A stretch of DNA of 64,000 nt from Perkinsus chesapeaki. Its lineage: Eukaryota; Perkinsozoa; Perkinsida; Perkinsidae. Position 1 is the stretch's first letter. Each line of letters starts with the position of its first letter. The notes under the pieces were generated by a model. It was not told the DNA's origin. It searched no databases and was given only the letters and a program-made list of their open reading frames with translations. Of this stretch, positions 1 to 12,656 are shown piece after piece. The position numbers and the translations under genes are program-made. The stretch covers positions 1-64,000 of the forward strand of contig JAAPAO010000034.1 of the NCBI GenBank assembly GCA_013115145.1. The letters are read 5' to 3'.

Positions 1-74
1 TCTAGCCCCTCGACCTAGACCACTCTCCCACGGAAATAAACGGTCACAGTCGAGCGAACGCTAGTGCGTTTTAG

Positions 75-761
75 GTTGCTAATAGGGATGTCTGATGGGA
101 GTATACCTAGATATCAAGCTCAGATGGCACTGTGGTCGATATTCGCAAGCCCGTTGTAGTTTACGGAAATCTTCTGTTCTTTTGACCAACTTGCTTTCGT
201 AGGTTTATGAGTAACGACCTATACAACATGCCACCTGGTACAAAAGAGATTCTGCAGAACAAGGAGGTCATCGCTGTCAATCAAGATCCTTTGGGGAAAA
301 TGGTCAGTTAACAGCTACCCATCAGTTGCCTTATCCAACGTCATCTTTCAGGGTTACCCCGTCTATACTGACAAGAAAGGTTTAAAACGTGTTTGGATCA
401 AAGAGCTCTCGCCACAGTCTGGCATTACTAGATGGGCGACAGTATATCAAAATTTCGACAAGAAAATTGACACCCTCAAACTTCAGACTGATAAGATCCC
501 CGGATGGACATCCCAGACGAAGTGAGCAATGTTTCTCATCTATATTACATTCTCACGGATGGAACCTCTACCCATTCCTTATTGACATGTCATCTTCCTT
601 GCTTGCTTAGGTTCAAGGTGAGAGATTTGTTCCTTCACAAAGATGTCGGAGATATGCATGAAGCATCGTTCGAGTCGCAAGTGGAGCGCCTCAGTGTCAA
701 GATGTTCATCCTTACGGAAATAAAGAGTGGAAACCTCAGCTCGACTTCATTCCTTTCTTAG
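75..761 (+). CDS. alpha-galactosidase (GH27), copy 1, 3' part only
   Basis: This is the 3' part of a secreted GH27 alpha-galactosidase; the catalytic half lies left of the window. Exons read 75-155, 203-302, 352-521 and 611-761. They encode the family block LLIGMSDG...[12 protein letters not shown], then [16 protein letters not shown] and [12 protein letters not shown], then the C-terminal beta domain, and end SSTSFLS-stop with no hydrophobic tail. Each junction is GT-AG and keeps frame. Exon order matches copies 2 to 4. Two stretches, 69-155 and 205-330, are almost identical to copy 2, including part of an intron, while the rest of the gene has diverged. Positions 1-74 appear to be intron. 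Confidence 0.9.
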
Positions 762-2081
762 AGTCGTGAGATTTGATATAATTATTAGTAGCCAGCACCT
801 TCGTATCTAATACCGACCAGCGGTCGGCGAACGCTTCATCATCATTAACCTCCACATGACGTTATCGTTGGTCGTTGTGCGGTTATGAAGCCTACCTTAG
901 GGCTGGTTGTACCCTAAGTCTCGCCGTTCTTGGCAAATAAGCTTTGTCTGTCCGCGAGCAAGTCCAATGCTCTTACCTTTGGTCTTTAGAGCTGGGACTT
1001 AGTGTTGACAGTAAATCAATTAAGTAGACTGATACTTGTCCTTCTCAATGCAAATGATGTGATGCAGGTGGTCCATCACTCGTTGACCGTTCGCTAGGAG
1101 TCGAACCTCGGAGGACTAGAGTGCTTCGTTCATAACAACTAGGCTAAGGCGAGAAGGGACTCAACCAAGGCTTCTCACTGAGTTTACTCTCACAAGGATT
1201 AGCTGTGCACGCATGCACAAGGGAGTAGGCAGCAGCTTAGAATGAACGACTCTGGCAGGTAGAGCTCTTCAACAGAGCTGGAGAACACAACAAAGTGCTA
1301 CTCCAACCTGGCAGTTTTCATATTCAAAGAAGGCGTCTCTGTTTGAGGTAAGATCAACTGACAGCGTAGACGTTGCCGTGTTGTTCTCGCATCTACAGGG
1401 GCATACGTCTTATACCTGTATTTGTGGCCGTATATAGTTATTTACTCCAAGAAATGGACACCACAGCCGCTATTGTATATCGAGGTTTCTACTAACCATA
1501 CAGTAGCACCGTCATACGTGACATCGATTGCTGGGTTCATGCTGGGGAGTCGACGAATGAGCGGGAGAGGAGCTCGTTTGTCGGAGGGCTGATGTGGTAG
1601 CACTTCGTCGGGACATTAACGCATCATTCGGTGAGAGATAACGGAGTTGCAGAGCGCATTTTCCATCATGGGAGAGAGCCCCATTCTCCTCGGCTGCGAA
1701 GGAAGGTAAATTCAAAGCCAGCCGATACTGGCCCTTCCACGTGACACCGAAGATGTACGCATACGCTTTATGACTACCCATGTACAGAATAATGATAATA
1801 AAGCATATGATGAAAGCAAGTGGTTGGTAGCGGACAACTTATTGTACTGCATCTAGCGGTGAAGATGATACTAAAAGGGCTGTGATTGTCAGTGGGCGGC
1901 TTGCCGAATAGCAACCCGCAATATATGTTTACTAAACACTGTTTAGGCTTAAAACCTTTGGCTAATATTTCAGATCTGTTTCCTGTATCGAGGAGTATTC
2001 CGCTAGTTTACAGAGTGCTTGAGTTCTTACCGTGCAGTTGATGCATACGTCGATTTCTGAAAGGGAGTTGTTAGAGATCCA
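762..2081. other. intergenic spacer with a tRNA-like remnant
   Basis: Between alpha-galactosidase copies 1 and 2 I find no spliceable coding series. Short frames here lack family motifs. A tRNA-like B-box lies on the minus strand near 1098-1107. Confidence 0.5.
1085..1150 (-). pseudogene. tRNA-like sequence, probably a decayed tRNA
   Basis: On the minus strand the sequence has a B-box GGTTCGACTCC and an A-box-like TAGCCTAGTTG about 35 nt upstream. The anticodon stem does not pair and the acceptor ends pair over only 4 to 5 bp. It is therefore more likely a tRNA remnant or tRNA-derived repeat than a working tRNA gene. Confidence 0.35.
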
Positions 2082-3940
2082 ATGTCGGCGTCTTCGTTTT
2101 ATCGTTTCACCATGTGGATGATGCTACTTTATCGAATCACTGAAGGTCTCGATAATGGCCTTGGTTTAACCCCTCCGATGGGCTGGCTTAGTTGGGAAAA
2201 GTATCGCTGTGAAACAAACTGTAAGAAGCATCCTAAGAGCTGCATCAATGAAGATCTTTATAAACGTATGGCTGATGCACTCGTCGATCAAGGATACAAG
2301 TGAGCCTGACGACCTCAGTCTATCCTCCTCCGGTTAGAATTCTCTCAGAGATGTTGGTTATGAATATGTCAATATTGATGACTGTTGGGCATTAAAAGAG
2401 CGCGATGCGAATGGCCAAATGGTTCCTGATCCAGAACGATTCCCAAACGGCATTAAAGGCGTTGCCGACTATGTTCATTCTAAAGGTCTCAAGTTAGGCC
2501 TTTACTCTGTAAGAAGCTCTACTCTTAGCTGGCCCTTCTATTGTCGATTCTTGGTACTCTTTCTCGATACTTAATGTATCTTCCTTTAGGATATTGGTAC
2601 GATGACATGTGCAGACTATCCAGGCAGTGAGGGTTATCATGACATAGACGCGCAGACCTTTGCCGAGTGGGAAATTGATTCCCTTAAAGTAGATGGTTGC
2701 TACGCTGATTACAAGGTGAGTATCTTCGCAGCGGTAGTTAGTTGTCCAACCAGGACTTCAATGTGGAATATCCATCCTTTGGTAAAGCTTTGAACAAAAC
2801 AGGAAGGCCGATTCTGTATGAGTGCAGGTGAGAGAGAAGCCAATCGTTCTTCAACCAAGCACACATTATCCGCTCTCTTTGCTGCCCCCAACTAGGCTTT
2901 TCCTATGAATATTTTGTATCCTTTCAGTTGGCCTTTATTCACGCCTGGTTACCTTCTTGCTACCGATGTTATACCTAAGGAAGTTGCACCGAACTGCAAT
3001 TATTGGCGTATGAGCTTTGACATCAGAGATGATTGGAACTCCTTGATACTCACGGTCAACCTCTTCGCGCTTCCGGAAGCCAAAACCTCCATGGTTCGTG
3101 TCTTCGTTCTCTTTCACTTGTCCTTAGTCAAGTGCACCTTCAGATACCAGCCAGCGGACCTGGTCGATTCAACGATGCCGATATGTAACTGGCATCACCT
3201 CTTCCCGCATTTCATACTGTTTTAGGTTGCTAATAGGGATGTCTGATGGGAATATATCTAGATATCAAGCTCAGATGGCACTGTGGTCGATATTCGCAAG
3301 CCCGTTGTAATTCACTCCTTGGCTTTATTCGAACCTATCATTGTACCTAGGCTCATGAGTAACGACCTATACAACATGCCACCTGGTACAAAAGAGATCC
3401 TTCAGAACAAGGAGGTCATCGCTGTCAATCAAGATCCTTTGGGGAAAATGGTCAGTTAACAGCTACCCATCAGTTGCCCTCCAGTCTCCACTGTCAGGGA
3501 TATCCGATGCACCCGGAGGATGGAACATCCGCAACACGTGTTTGGATCAAAGAGCTGCAATCGCAATCTGGCCGTTCTCGATGGGCAACCGTATTCCAGA
3601 ACTTTTTAACTGAAAATGCTACACTTAAACTTGAAGCTGCGAATATTCCTGGATGGACATCTGAAACGAAGTGGGCAACTCGAGGCTGCATTTTGATTCT
3701 TTTGCGGATTCCTCCGTACAGATGAAATTGCTGTTTAGGTTCACTGTAAGGGACTTATTCGCCCATCAGGCTATCGGTGGCAATCATACGTCGTCACTCG
3801 AAGCTGAAGTGGCTCCCCGAAGCGTTAAGATGTTCCTCTTGACCGAACAAGCTGAAAGCGCCAGCTCGGCTTCACGTCGCTTCTTTTCTGTGCCAGCTTA
3901 TCTGAACTTGATTGTCTTCCTTCTGTGTACACTCATTTAG
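2082..3940 (+). CDS. alpha-galactosidase (GH27), copy 2, with C-terminal hydrophobic tail
   Basis: A complete GH27 enzyme, predicted to hydrolyse terminal alpha-galactosyl residues after secretion. Exons run from the ATG at 2082 through about 2350-2509, 2590-2714, 2753-2827, 2929-3093, 3144-3184, 3226-3306, 3351-3450, 3498-3670 and 3739-3940. After a hydrophobic leader the protein has [18 protein letters not shown], the nucleophile motif LKVDGCYAD, and the acid/base region [14 protein letters not shown]. The usual HWND motif is changed to RFNDADM. Unlike copies 1, 3 and 4 the C terminus is Ser-rich and then hydrophobic ([17 protein letters not shown]), as expected of a GPI-anchor signal. This copy may therefore sit on the cell surface. 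Identity is firm; the anchor is an inference. Confidence 0.9.
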
Positions 3941-4578
3941 CAACTTCTGGCTTACTACTCAAGCGTACCATTATGGGGATTTGTCTTTGCCGCATCCAGT
4001 TCTTGCTACACAAACGTTGTCTAGTCTTCACAGGCATTGTGTCGAAGCTTTGTCGTTCGACAGGTATCTTAACCCGTCTCAGCATTCATTTTGAGTTGTA
4101 TCCGTTGTGTTCGGAGTCAATCAGAAAAGTATATGTTGGTTTTTGCCGATTAGTAAACCGTGATTGAATTGACAGTGCCAGTACGAAGAGGAACTTTAGG
4201 TGGATGAGCCGATGCATAGTCTTACTGGAACTGAACATCATCATCGCTGGTGTTCTACGCACGGCGTTATCCTGTACTCATTCCTCTTCTCCTGTCATCC
4301 TGTACTGCACAACCTGAGTTGTGTAACATAACTCTTCTTCGTCATAGCGCGACTACAGGTATAACGCCGTTCAGCGCTGGATTGGCCATTCGGTACGCAG
4401 CAGGTCAAGGGACGATTCCGAGCCGTGTTGTTATTCTTGACTTGAATCAATGCTCGCTATCTCTACCAATTACGTATAGCTTTCCAGAGAAATAGCTTCG
4501 CGCTGGTAGTGCGTGTCTTAATCCAGCAGGTTGTGGAAGGGTGGTTCAGTCTCCCACGTGCCAGTTACTCTAGTAAAA
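3941..4578. other. intergenic spacer
   Basis: I see no coding series, RNA gene or clear repeat. It holds the 3' side of alpha-galactosidase copy 2 and the promoter side of IFT46. Confidence 0.5.
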
Positions 4579-6897
4579 ATGGCTGCGTCAGGGTCTTACT
4601 TCGGTAACACAGAATTAGAAGACAGTGATGAGGAGTTCTCCTCTAGTGAGGCGTTCGCCGGTAGACCGATTACCATTCCCCATTTTCAGAGTTTGCTAGT
4701 CCTAGCACGCGAGTCGTGGAGAACAGACCGTACGATGAAGTGTTTGATGTCCTACAGGGAGATCAGCCGATTGAGGATGAAGAGGAGTCCGAGGTCGACT
4801 CGGACGATGAACAGCGGGCTGATACTAAAGCGAATGTCCTTGAAGATTCCGTGCATTCATCTGGTATCACCGTCTTTGATCAGTAGTTTCGCAATGGCTT
4901 TTCAGACAACGATGATGCCCCAACGACCCTAGTGGGCAGCGGCGAAGCGAGGCTCAGGTTGGATCAAGGCCGCGATACTGGAGGCGATGCTCGGCTACAA
5001 CGGGTGCCCTCGCTTCCGAAGAAACGTCCGTCTCCACCAGGAAGCGTCAAGCCGGAAAGATCCCTTGGAGAGTCCTTGAAGTCTCCCAGAGCTACACAAG
5101 TGGGTTAGCGCTTCTTGTCTCAGACAGGCTGTCTGCATAATCCAAACAGTTTGGCATGCTTGCTCTTTCTTGGAGGGTTCTTGCAGATTGAAAAACCGAG
5201 CCTCACCTTATACGGGCATCGTGATGGTGGAAGTAAACCAGGACCGAGACCCACAAGCAGCAGCAGCAGCTCCTCCTCTTCATCTGGGTAGACGGTACAA
5301 ACAGATCGCGCTTTCGAAAGCCACTGAACTCTACCTTCCTATTGCCTACGCGTGTTGCTGGAAGAGCATAGGTCCATTGGTTTAGATCAGCTTCATCAGC
5401 TAGCGGCTCATCTCCCGACAATGGCAACAGGGAGAAGCCATCTGGGTCACACAGGCTCATCAGAGGGAATGCAGCCCCACCTGCAGCTCGAGGGTAATCG
5501 AAGTTATCCGATGAGTTTTCTCAGAAGACAGACAAAATGGCTTGATGACAGAGAACAGAGTAACATCCATAATAGGTACCGCGCCGAGGACTTCGCGAAT
5601 CTCGACGTCTCGGATGAAATCAAAGACCTGTTCGGTTACATTGGACGGTATAACCCGCATACGGTTGAGCTGGAGACAAGGCTCAAGCCTTTCATCCCGG
5701 ACTTGGTGCCTGCGGTCGGAGAAGTAAGCTTCAAGTAGGGGTATCTCTGGATGCAGTCTCTCTCTGGTCAGGTCGATGCTATGATAAAAATATCACCGCC
5801 AAGTACTGGTCTGACAGACGGTTCAGTTTCGACAGGAGATGGCCCGCCCTCACAGATAGGAGTATCGGATGTTATGAAAAAGGTTTGACGAACTCCGTGG
5901 CTACGGCGGCAGTTCCAACGTGCCATTTATTATTCAGTTGAATGGGCTAGGTCTGGTCGAACTGGACGAGCCCAGCCTAACCCAGAGCGACCCAGCCGTT
6001 GTGCAATTAGTAATCCCTCTATGAGCTATAAGGCTCGGGCTGGGGCACCATTTTGTCAGAAACTGCGCTCTTCTACCCATACGTCGAACCCTGGACACCT
6101 CAGAATTCGTAGAATAGCTCGTCCTGAGACTACCAACCAACAAGAGGCAACATGCTATGTCGTCCAATGCCGTAGCCTTCCCGATCTAGGTGCAGAATTG
6201 GATAGAGCAAATCGAGCAGCTCCATGAGGAGAGAAGCTCCTCTTCACATGTGACATATTCTCATAAAATGCCATCCTTGGATCGCCTGATGCAGGTGAGG
6301 TTTATTACTATTCCTATCGACTATAAGGGTTGCCATGTAGGCCTGGCCACCAGAGATGCTTGACCATTTCACTTCTTCTACAGCGCTCCCAGATCCCCAT
6401 CCAGACTTGGACGTCGACCTTGTTACTTACATTCGGTGAGCTATGACCTCCTTACTGGCCGCCACTGTCGGTTGATACAATGATCGTCCTTCTAACTCCA
6501 CACTTTGCTGCGGGCTCCCTTTATTCTTCTTTCAAGGCTAAATTTTGTCCGGAGCGGGCCGCCCTATCATGTGTTTTGCATTTAAGGCCATGTCGTGATA
6601 CCGATTATCTATAATATATGTTGCTGCGACACTATTGTTTCAGTATGATATGCGCCATGCTGGATATTCCCATATACGATGACAGTCCTAGAAGCATCAT
6701 CGAGGCATTGCACGTCCTATTCTCCCTCTATCTCGGTATGCAATTAATTCCCCACCAGAGATAGCCCATGCTGTGCCTCAGAGTTTGCTACCAACCCTCA
6801 CTTCGCCGCTTCATCTGGTGGTGCGAAGAAGGAGGATGAATCTACTGGACCGGTCTACGACGGTTCCGATGACAACTCTACGATGCTTATTAGTTGA
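4579..6897 (+). CDS. IFT46: intraflagellar transport protein IFT46
   Basis: IFT46 is an IFT-B subunit that carries outer dynein arm cargo into flagella. The ATG at 4579 opens an acidic N terminus (MAASGSYFGNTELEDSDEEF), followed by a Ser/Pro-rich stretch. The diagnostic core is LDVSDEIKDLFGYIGRYNPH and LETRLKPFIPDLVPAVGE (about 5600-5724). Then come LGLVELDEPSLTQSDPAVVQL (about 5941-6010), WIEQIEQLHEERSSSSHVTY and MPSLDRLMQ (6200-6294), WPPEMLDHF and VDLVTYI (6341-6436), MICAMLDIPIYDD and HVLFSLYL (6645-6735), and a short acidic tail ending at 6897. This order is that of known IFT46 proteins. At least nine exons; junctions between 5724 and 6200 are the least certain. It sits between two alpha-galactosidases with no obvious functional link. 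Confidence 0.88.
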
Positions 6898-7972
6898 AGA
6901 TGCCTGCCCTCCCAACTCCCTTAGCATTGCGTATTTCCAGCACTCTGTAGGAGTTGTCCTCGACTTGACAACCACATGGTCATTTCCGTGTTGTGATATA
7001 CATTTCGATTACTTCGATTTGATCTTTGGTTCGACACTGCACCTTGATGGCCGTACGCGGCGTCCCGCTTGGCATGCTGAACACGTCTCTTACAAGGTAG
7101 GCAAATAGCTTAAATTGAGTTGTGTTCATCTATAGGCAGTATTGATATCCTAAACTTCTGCATTGTACATAGCTTATATAGTAAAAGACAAGGAAATATC
7201 GGCCAATTGTCTTTGGCTTACACTGATTTACTTAGCCTAAGTCGCAGAAACGAAACACACTCCATCTTGGGAATGTGCCGACCTTACGAAGTCGCCACTG
7301 TTAACCGCGTTAGTTAATTCCTACATATTCCATCGGGATCTGATTCATCATGGCCGACTACTCCACAACCTTATCACGGCCTGTCGCCGCAACTTCGCCC
7401 GTAATGGTCGACCCTGCCGTCTATGTTCCGAACGTGGTCCCGGTTACGTCAGTGCAAGTTTCAAAGCCTTCCTTCTCCAATTGAACATACAGCAGCGCCT
7501 GGTTCTTCGTTCGAGCCCAAGATATGGGGCAAGTGGGAACGCAGCCATGGGCCTCTAAACCAGAATATTCTGTGCGCTACTCGGCTTTTTAATGACTGGC
7601 GTACTCTGGTGCCCGAGGCTGTAGGTTTGCGCTGTGGTTCGCATATTCATTGCGATAAGAACATCTAGTTTTTCACAAGAGTTCTCTCCATCTCATTTTC
7701 CCTCGCTGCGTTGGTTAATTGTCACAGGAAGATTAGTTAAAAGACTTGTTATAGTCGACGAGGGAGGAACTTATAGAAGATATCATAACTGATCATCTTA
7801 GTAGTTAGCAGAGTTGTGGAACATGTCCTCGAGTGCCTGAAGACCAAGACTAGAGCAGGACATTCGGTCTCCACCCGCAGTCCTCTCATGCTCGTCCGAA
7901 TCCATGTTCTCTTTCTGAGCTTTCTATCGCTTGCTGTTAGTTGGTCTCAGCTTAGAGGTTTGTGCGTAATCT
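6898..7972. other. intergenic spacer with one small ORF
   Basis: About 1.1 kb between IFT46 and alpha-galactosidase copy 3. A 44-codon ATG frame at 7350-7484 starts MADYSTTLSRPVAATSPV and resembles nothing I know. I could not join it by splicing to the open stretch downstream (7485-7668), so it is not called a gene. Confidence 0.4.
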
Positions 7973-9923
7973 ATGTTCGGCGATCTGCCTGTCTTCCACT
8001 TCTTAATGTCGGTGCCACTATGTTATGCGCTTGACAACGGTCTAGCATTAAAACCGCCTATGGGGTGGCTTAGCTGGGAGAGATTTGGTTGTGAAACTGA
8101 TTGCAAGACCCATCCTGATACTTGTATTAGTGAAAAACTTTATACCGATATGGCGGATATACTTATCGAAGAGGGATACAGGTAGGAGGGTGGATGATGA
8201 CATTTATAGTGATGGTATCTTTTTAGGGATTTGGGATATGAATATGTTAATATTGATGATTGTTGGTCTACTATGGAAAGAGATCCTCAAACTGGTGAAA
8301 TGGTACCCGACCCTGAGAGATTCCCCCACGGTATCAAATGGCTCGCCGACTACATGCATGAAAGAGGCCTCAAACTAGGGCTCTATGCAGTAAGCCGGAA
8401 GCAGCATCGCTTTGTATAAAGCATAGTGATTCTCTTCTGTGTAGGATATTGGTAGCTACACTTGTGGAGGCTATCCGGGGTTAGAAGGCCATTTCGAGCA
8501 GGACGTTGCTACCTTTGCTGGGTGGGAGATCGATTCCTTGAAGGTCGATGGCTGCTATGCTGATACCGCGGTAAGTCTCTCCGAGAGCTGGGTAGCTGAT
8601 CAATGTCCTATCTATTAGACTTTTGGGGAAACGTATCCCAGGCTCGGTCAGCTCCTCAACGAGACCCAGCGACCCATTCTATATTCCTGCAGGTGAGGGA
8701 TTCACTTGACCATAAGTCAGTCTTTATTTTCAGCTGGCCGGCCTATCTGGATGATAGCGGTGAGGGAAATGATGTTCTTGTTAATGAAATCGCCCCAGCT
8801 TGTAATCTATGGCGAAACTACAACGACATCGAAGACAGTTGGGCATCGGTTAGCGCGATTGTAGACTTTTGGGCAAGGAATAGTACGGATAACGCCCTGG
8901 TGAGTCAACGGGTACGGACAGTTGCCGAGCTCGCTCGCTTGTCACTCAATATCTCATATAATGTATATGCTCCACCTTTAGCACCGTTAACTGCGCATCT
9001 TGAGATGATGTTCGTTTTTATAACCTACAGCTAGGGTGCCAAATTTTCGGTTCCAGCAAAAACAGGCTATCATTGTACCCTAAGATAGGCCGGGAAACCG
9101 TTAGGATTTGACGAAGGATTCATGTAGGTGCGAGCCGCGGGCCCGGGCCACTGGAATGACCCAGATATGTAAGCTCCCGCCGACACCGAACTTCGCCGTA
9201 TCTATGCCTGTAGGGTTTTGGTCGGTAACCACGGCCTCACTCAGAGCCAACAGGAATCGCATTTTGCACTTTGGGCGATGTTCGCTGCTCCTCTGTAAGT
9301 GGATCCGCAGAATGGAATGGAGAACTCGAGTCAGCCGGCTCTTAGGTACTTGAGCGCAGATTTGCGCACTATGCCATCGTGGATGAAAGACATAGCCCAG
9401 AATAAGGAAGTCTTGGCGATAAATCAGGATCCCCTAGGCAAACAGGTCGGGATGGAGGGAAGCTCATAAGTGTCTGAAGCAGTTCGTATAACCAGCGTAT
9501 CTTTAGGGAATCGCCGCATGGTCAGAAAATGGTCTTCGAATTTGGACAAGAGAACTCAAGGGCACTAATCAGTCTGGGGATACCTGGGCGGTGGTCCTGC
9601 AGAACGGCAATGCGATCTTCAATAAGAAGCACATTATTTTGCGGGTACACGAGTTTATTCCTGGTTGGGATACTTTGACAGTGTAAGCCCGCAGCCCAAG
9701 CCATTTTCCAAATGGCTATACTGAGCTTGGGGTGACCGTGGGCCTTACCAGGTTCACAGTAAGAGACCTCTTCAAGCACCGCGACGTGGGCCAGTTTACG
9801 GGAGAATACTCGTTTGACGTGGACACTTCATCTGTTCACTTCTTCACCATCCTCAAGCAATATCCTATGGAAGGTGGAGTTCTGCACTCGATGTCTCCGG
9901 ACTCGGATACGGTTATTATTTGA
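7973..9923 (+). CDS. alpha-galactosidase (GH27), copy 3
   Basis: A complete ten-exon GH27 gene: 7973-8181, 8227-8389, 8445-8570, 8619-8692, 8734-8899, 9128-9168, 9214-9294, 9346-9445, 9507-9682, 9752-9923. All introns are GT-AG and in phase. The mature enzyme begins near [16 protein letters not shown]. It carries YVNIDDCW, the nucleophile motif LKVDGCYAD, the acid/base region [24 protein letters not shown] and NQDPLGKQ. The ATG at 7973 gives a leader [19 protein letters not shown]; a later ATG at 8006 would give a shorter one. No hydrophobic tail. A 393-bp block (8017-8409), including intron 1, is about 99% identical to copy 4. Confidence 0.93.
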
Positions 9924-10761
9924 TAGCATATCATGTCGACACAATTGGCACATGGGTGCTCGAGATGCTGCTTTTTGAGCATCCTGCGATGGTTATTAAT
10001 GGTATAAGACTATATTGGAAGAATAATCAGCTTTCGCGACTCTCGTTGAGCTGCCCTATCAGCGTCATTTGTTGCTTGAGTCTCTAAAATGAACTCTTAC
10101 CGCCAGAGTCTTGCGTTCTATAAGTAACATAGTTCTCTGGTGCAAGAGTACTGAACACACTGCTTATACTCTTCCACCAGTGGAGTTTACCAGATAGTAC
10201 TACCTGCATAGCTCCACCTCGATACCTATTGCTTGCCCATAAGCTTACTGAATGCTATATAAGCAGAAGTATTTGGTAAAGAGCCAAGAACTTGCACTGA
10301 GGGTGCTCAGAGTCGGAGGTCCAGAACTATTCAGAATTACCTCACAGGAGCCTTTCGCCTTTTGTCTTCAAGCCACCTTGGCAGATTATTCAGTTAAAGA
10401 GAAGGATATCTTTCCCCTTCAGTGGACCGAGTCTAGAACTTAAAAGTTTGTCGGAGTCTCAATTCATTTTCTAAGAACCGTTAACGGCCACTAACGTGGG
10501 AAACTTCATCTCTCAGGGGTTTCATAGCCTTCCATGGCGTAATCACCGGCTTCACGCAGGCTTCTACGGACTATTTCGGAGTTAGCTTCCGAGAGAGCAA
10601 AGCGTCGGGCCCAAACTATTTTACAGTTTGTCGCTGGGGATGCGCTCAATTCCAGGCTACCGCAAGTCGTCTAACGCTTTTCCGACGGACCCGCGCGACA
10701 GAAAACACTTCCAAGCTGTCATCTTGCCGATGTCAACCTGCTGTTATCTCAGTTGTTATTG
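9924..10761. other. intergenic spacer
   Basis: About 840 bp between copies 3 and 4. No coding series or repeat recognised. Confidence 0.5.
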
Positions 10762-12656
10762 ATGGCCGCTGTGATATATTTGCTACTTTTCTTCGTCTCA
10801 TTTCAACTATGTTATGCGCTTGACAACGGTCTAGCATTAACACCGCCTATGGGGTGGCTTAGCTGGGAGAGATTTGGTTGTGAGACTGATTGCAAGACCC
10901 ATCCTGATACTTGTATTAGTGAAAAACTTTATACCGATATGGCGGATATACTTATCGAAGAGGGATACAAGTAGGAGGGTGGATGAAGACCTTTATAGTG
11001 ATGGTATCTTTTTAGGGATTTGGGATATGAATATGTTAATATTGATGATTGTTGGTCTACTATGGAAAGAGATCCTCAAACTGGTGAAATGGTACCCGAC
11101 CCTGAGAGATTCCCCCACGGTATCAAATGGCTCGCCGACTACATGCATGAAAGAGGCCTCAAACTAGGGCTCTATGCAGTAAGCCGGAAGCAGCATCGTT
11201 CCCCATCAGCCTCACATTCAGGATATCGGCAGCTGTACTTGTGCCGGATATCCAGGATTGGAAGGCTTTTTCGAGCAAGACGTCAAGACCTTCGCTGAGT
11301 GGGGAATTGACGGCCTTAAAGTGGATGGCTGCAATGCCGATATAGGAGTAGGTCCAGAATAATGCTCGACCAACTTCACGCCACTTATTCAGGACTACGG
11401 CAGGACTTATCCTTTGCTCGGACAGCTACTCAACTTGACCGGTCGGCCGATACTGTACTCGTGCAGGTAGGAATCCTTCTGTATACTGCTACCTGCATGC
11501 GCAGAGCTAACAATAGCATTTAGTTGGCCAGCCTATCTCGAGGACCATGGAGAAGCCGATGACATTATTGGATCAGCCATGGCTCCGGCATGCAATCTTT
11601 GGAGGAATTATAATGATCTTGAGGATAGCTGGTCGGCTGTAATGGCTGTTATGGAATTCTGGGCCAGAGGAGGCCCCGACGACACTATGGTATGATCATT
11701 AGGTGAAATGGTCGCCATAGCTCCAATTGTACAGGTTCAAGCAGCTGGCCCCGGACACTGGAATGATCCTGATATGTGAGTGATCCATGAATCTTGATGC
11801 AACCTCTTTCGCGAAGCGATGTGCGATGCCGGATGAGCTGCTGCTATAGAGCTAATGGTTGCTAATGGTCGACTTTTGTTGCCGGATACGCCGAACCCCT
11901 TCATGAGACTGTGCTCTACGATACATAACGAGCTCTCTGAATTCAGGTTGATGGTGGGCAACAATGGTCTCAGCGAGAGCCAGCAACGTTCACAGTTTGC
12001 ACTGTGGGCTATGTTATCAGCTCCATTGTATGCCATCCGTATAGGTGTGTCATCACTGATGGTCCTCAGATACTTGACAGCTGATCTGCGAAAGATGCCA
12101 GATTGGGCGAAGGAAATAGCCCAGAATGAAGAGGTTATTGAAGTGAACCAAGATCCTCTAGGAAAACAGGTAGGCTCCAGGAGAGTTCCCCTTGAAGCAC
12201 TCATATTCGTATCGATGGACAAAACGATGTCCTCAGGGCTACGTGGCATGGGAGCAGGAAGGCTTACGTATATGGGTCAAGGAGCTTGCATCTGACATTC
12301 CCGGAGACTACTGGGCTGTGGTGCTTCAGAACACCAATGCCATATTTCATATGCGTCTTATAGAGTTAGATGTAGCACAACACATCCCTGGCTGGGATGC
12401 TTCTACAAGGTAGCTTTATCTGCGCATTTTTGACCAGTACAAACTTCCGGATTTTGATCATGTCAGGTTTGCCGTGAGAGCTTTGTTCGAGAGGGTGGAT
12501 CTTGGTGTGTACCAGGGAACATTCGCAGCCGATGTTGACACTTCAAGTGTTTGTGCCATAACAATAAGGAAAGAGACCGTATCTCAAGATCAAGGACAAA
12601 TAGGTTCCATCACGTTCCACAGCATGTCCATTTCTGTCTCTACCATGGTGCTTTAG
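10762..12656 (+). CDS. alpha-galactosidase (GH27), copy 4
   Basis: A complete ten-exon GH27 gene: 10762-10970, 11016-11178, 11222-11347, 11393-11466, 11524-11689, 11735-11775, 11947-12027, 12070-12169, 12237-12409, 12467-12656. The leader [19 protein letters not shown] is a strong signal peptide, so the enzyme is secreted or lysosomal. Catalytic features are present: LKVDGCNAD (nucleophile Asp), [14 protein letters not shown] (acid/base region), [10 protein letters not shown] and VNQDPLGKQ. The cysteine-tyrosine after the nucleophile Asp in copies 2 and 3 (GCYAD) is GCNAD here. Exon and phase structure equals copy 3. The intron at 11776-11946 is unusually long for this cluster. Confidence 0.93.

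Noticed and set aside
7350..7668. Short frames downstream of IFT46 as a two-exon gene
   Set aside because: No GT-AG pair joins the 44-codon ORF to the following frame, and neither resembles a known protein.
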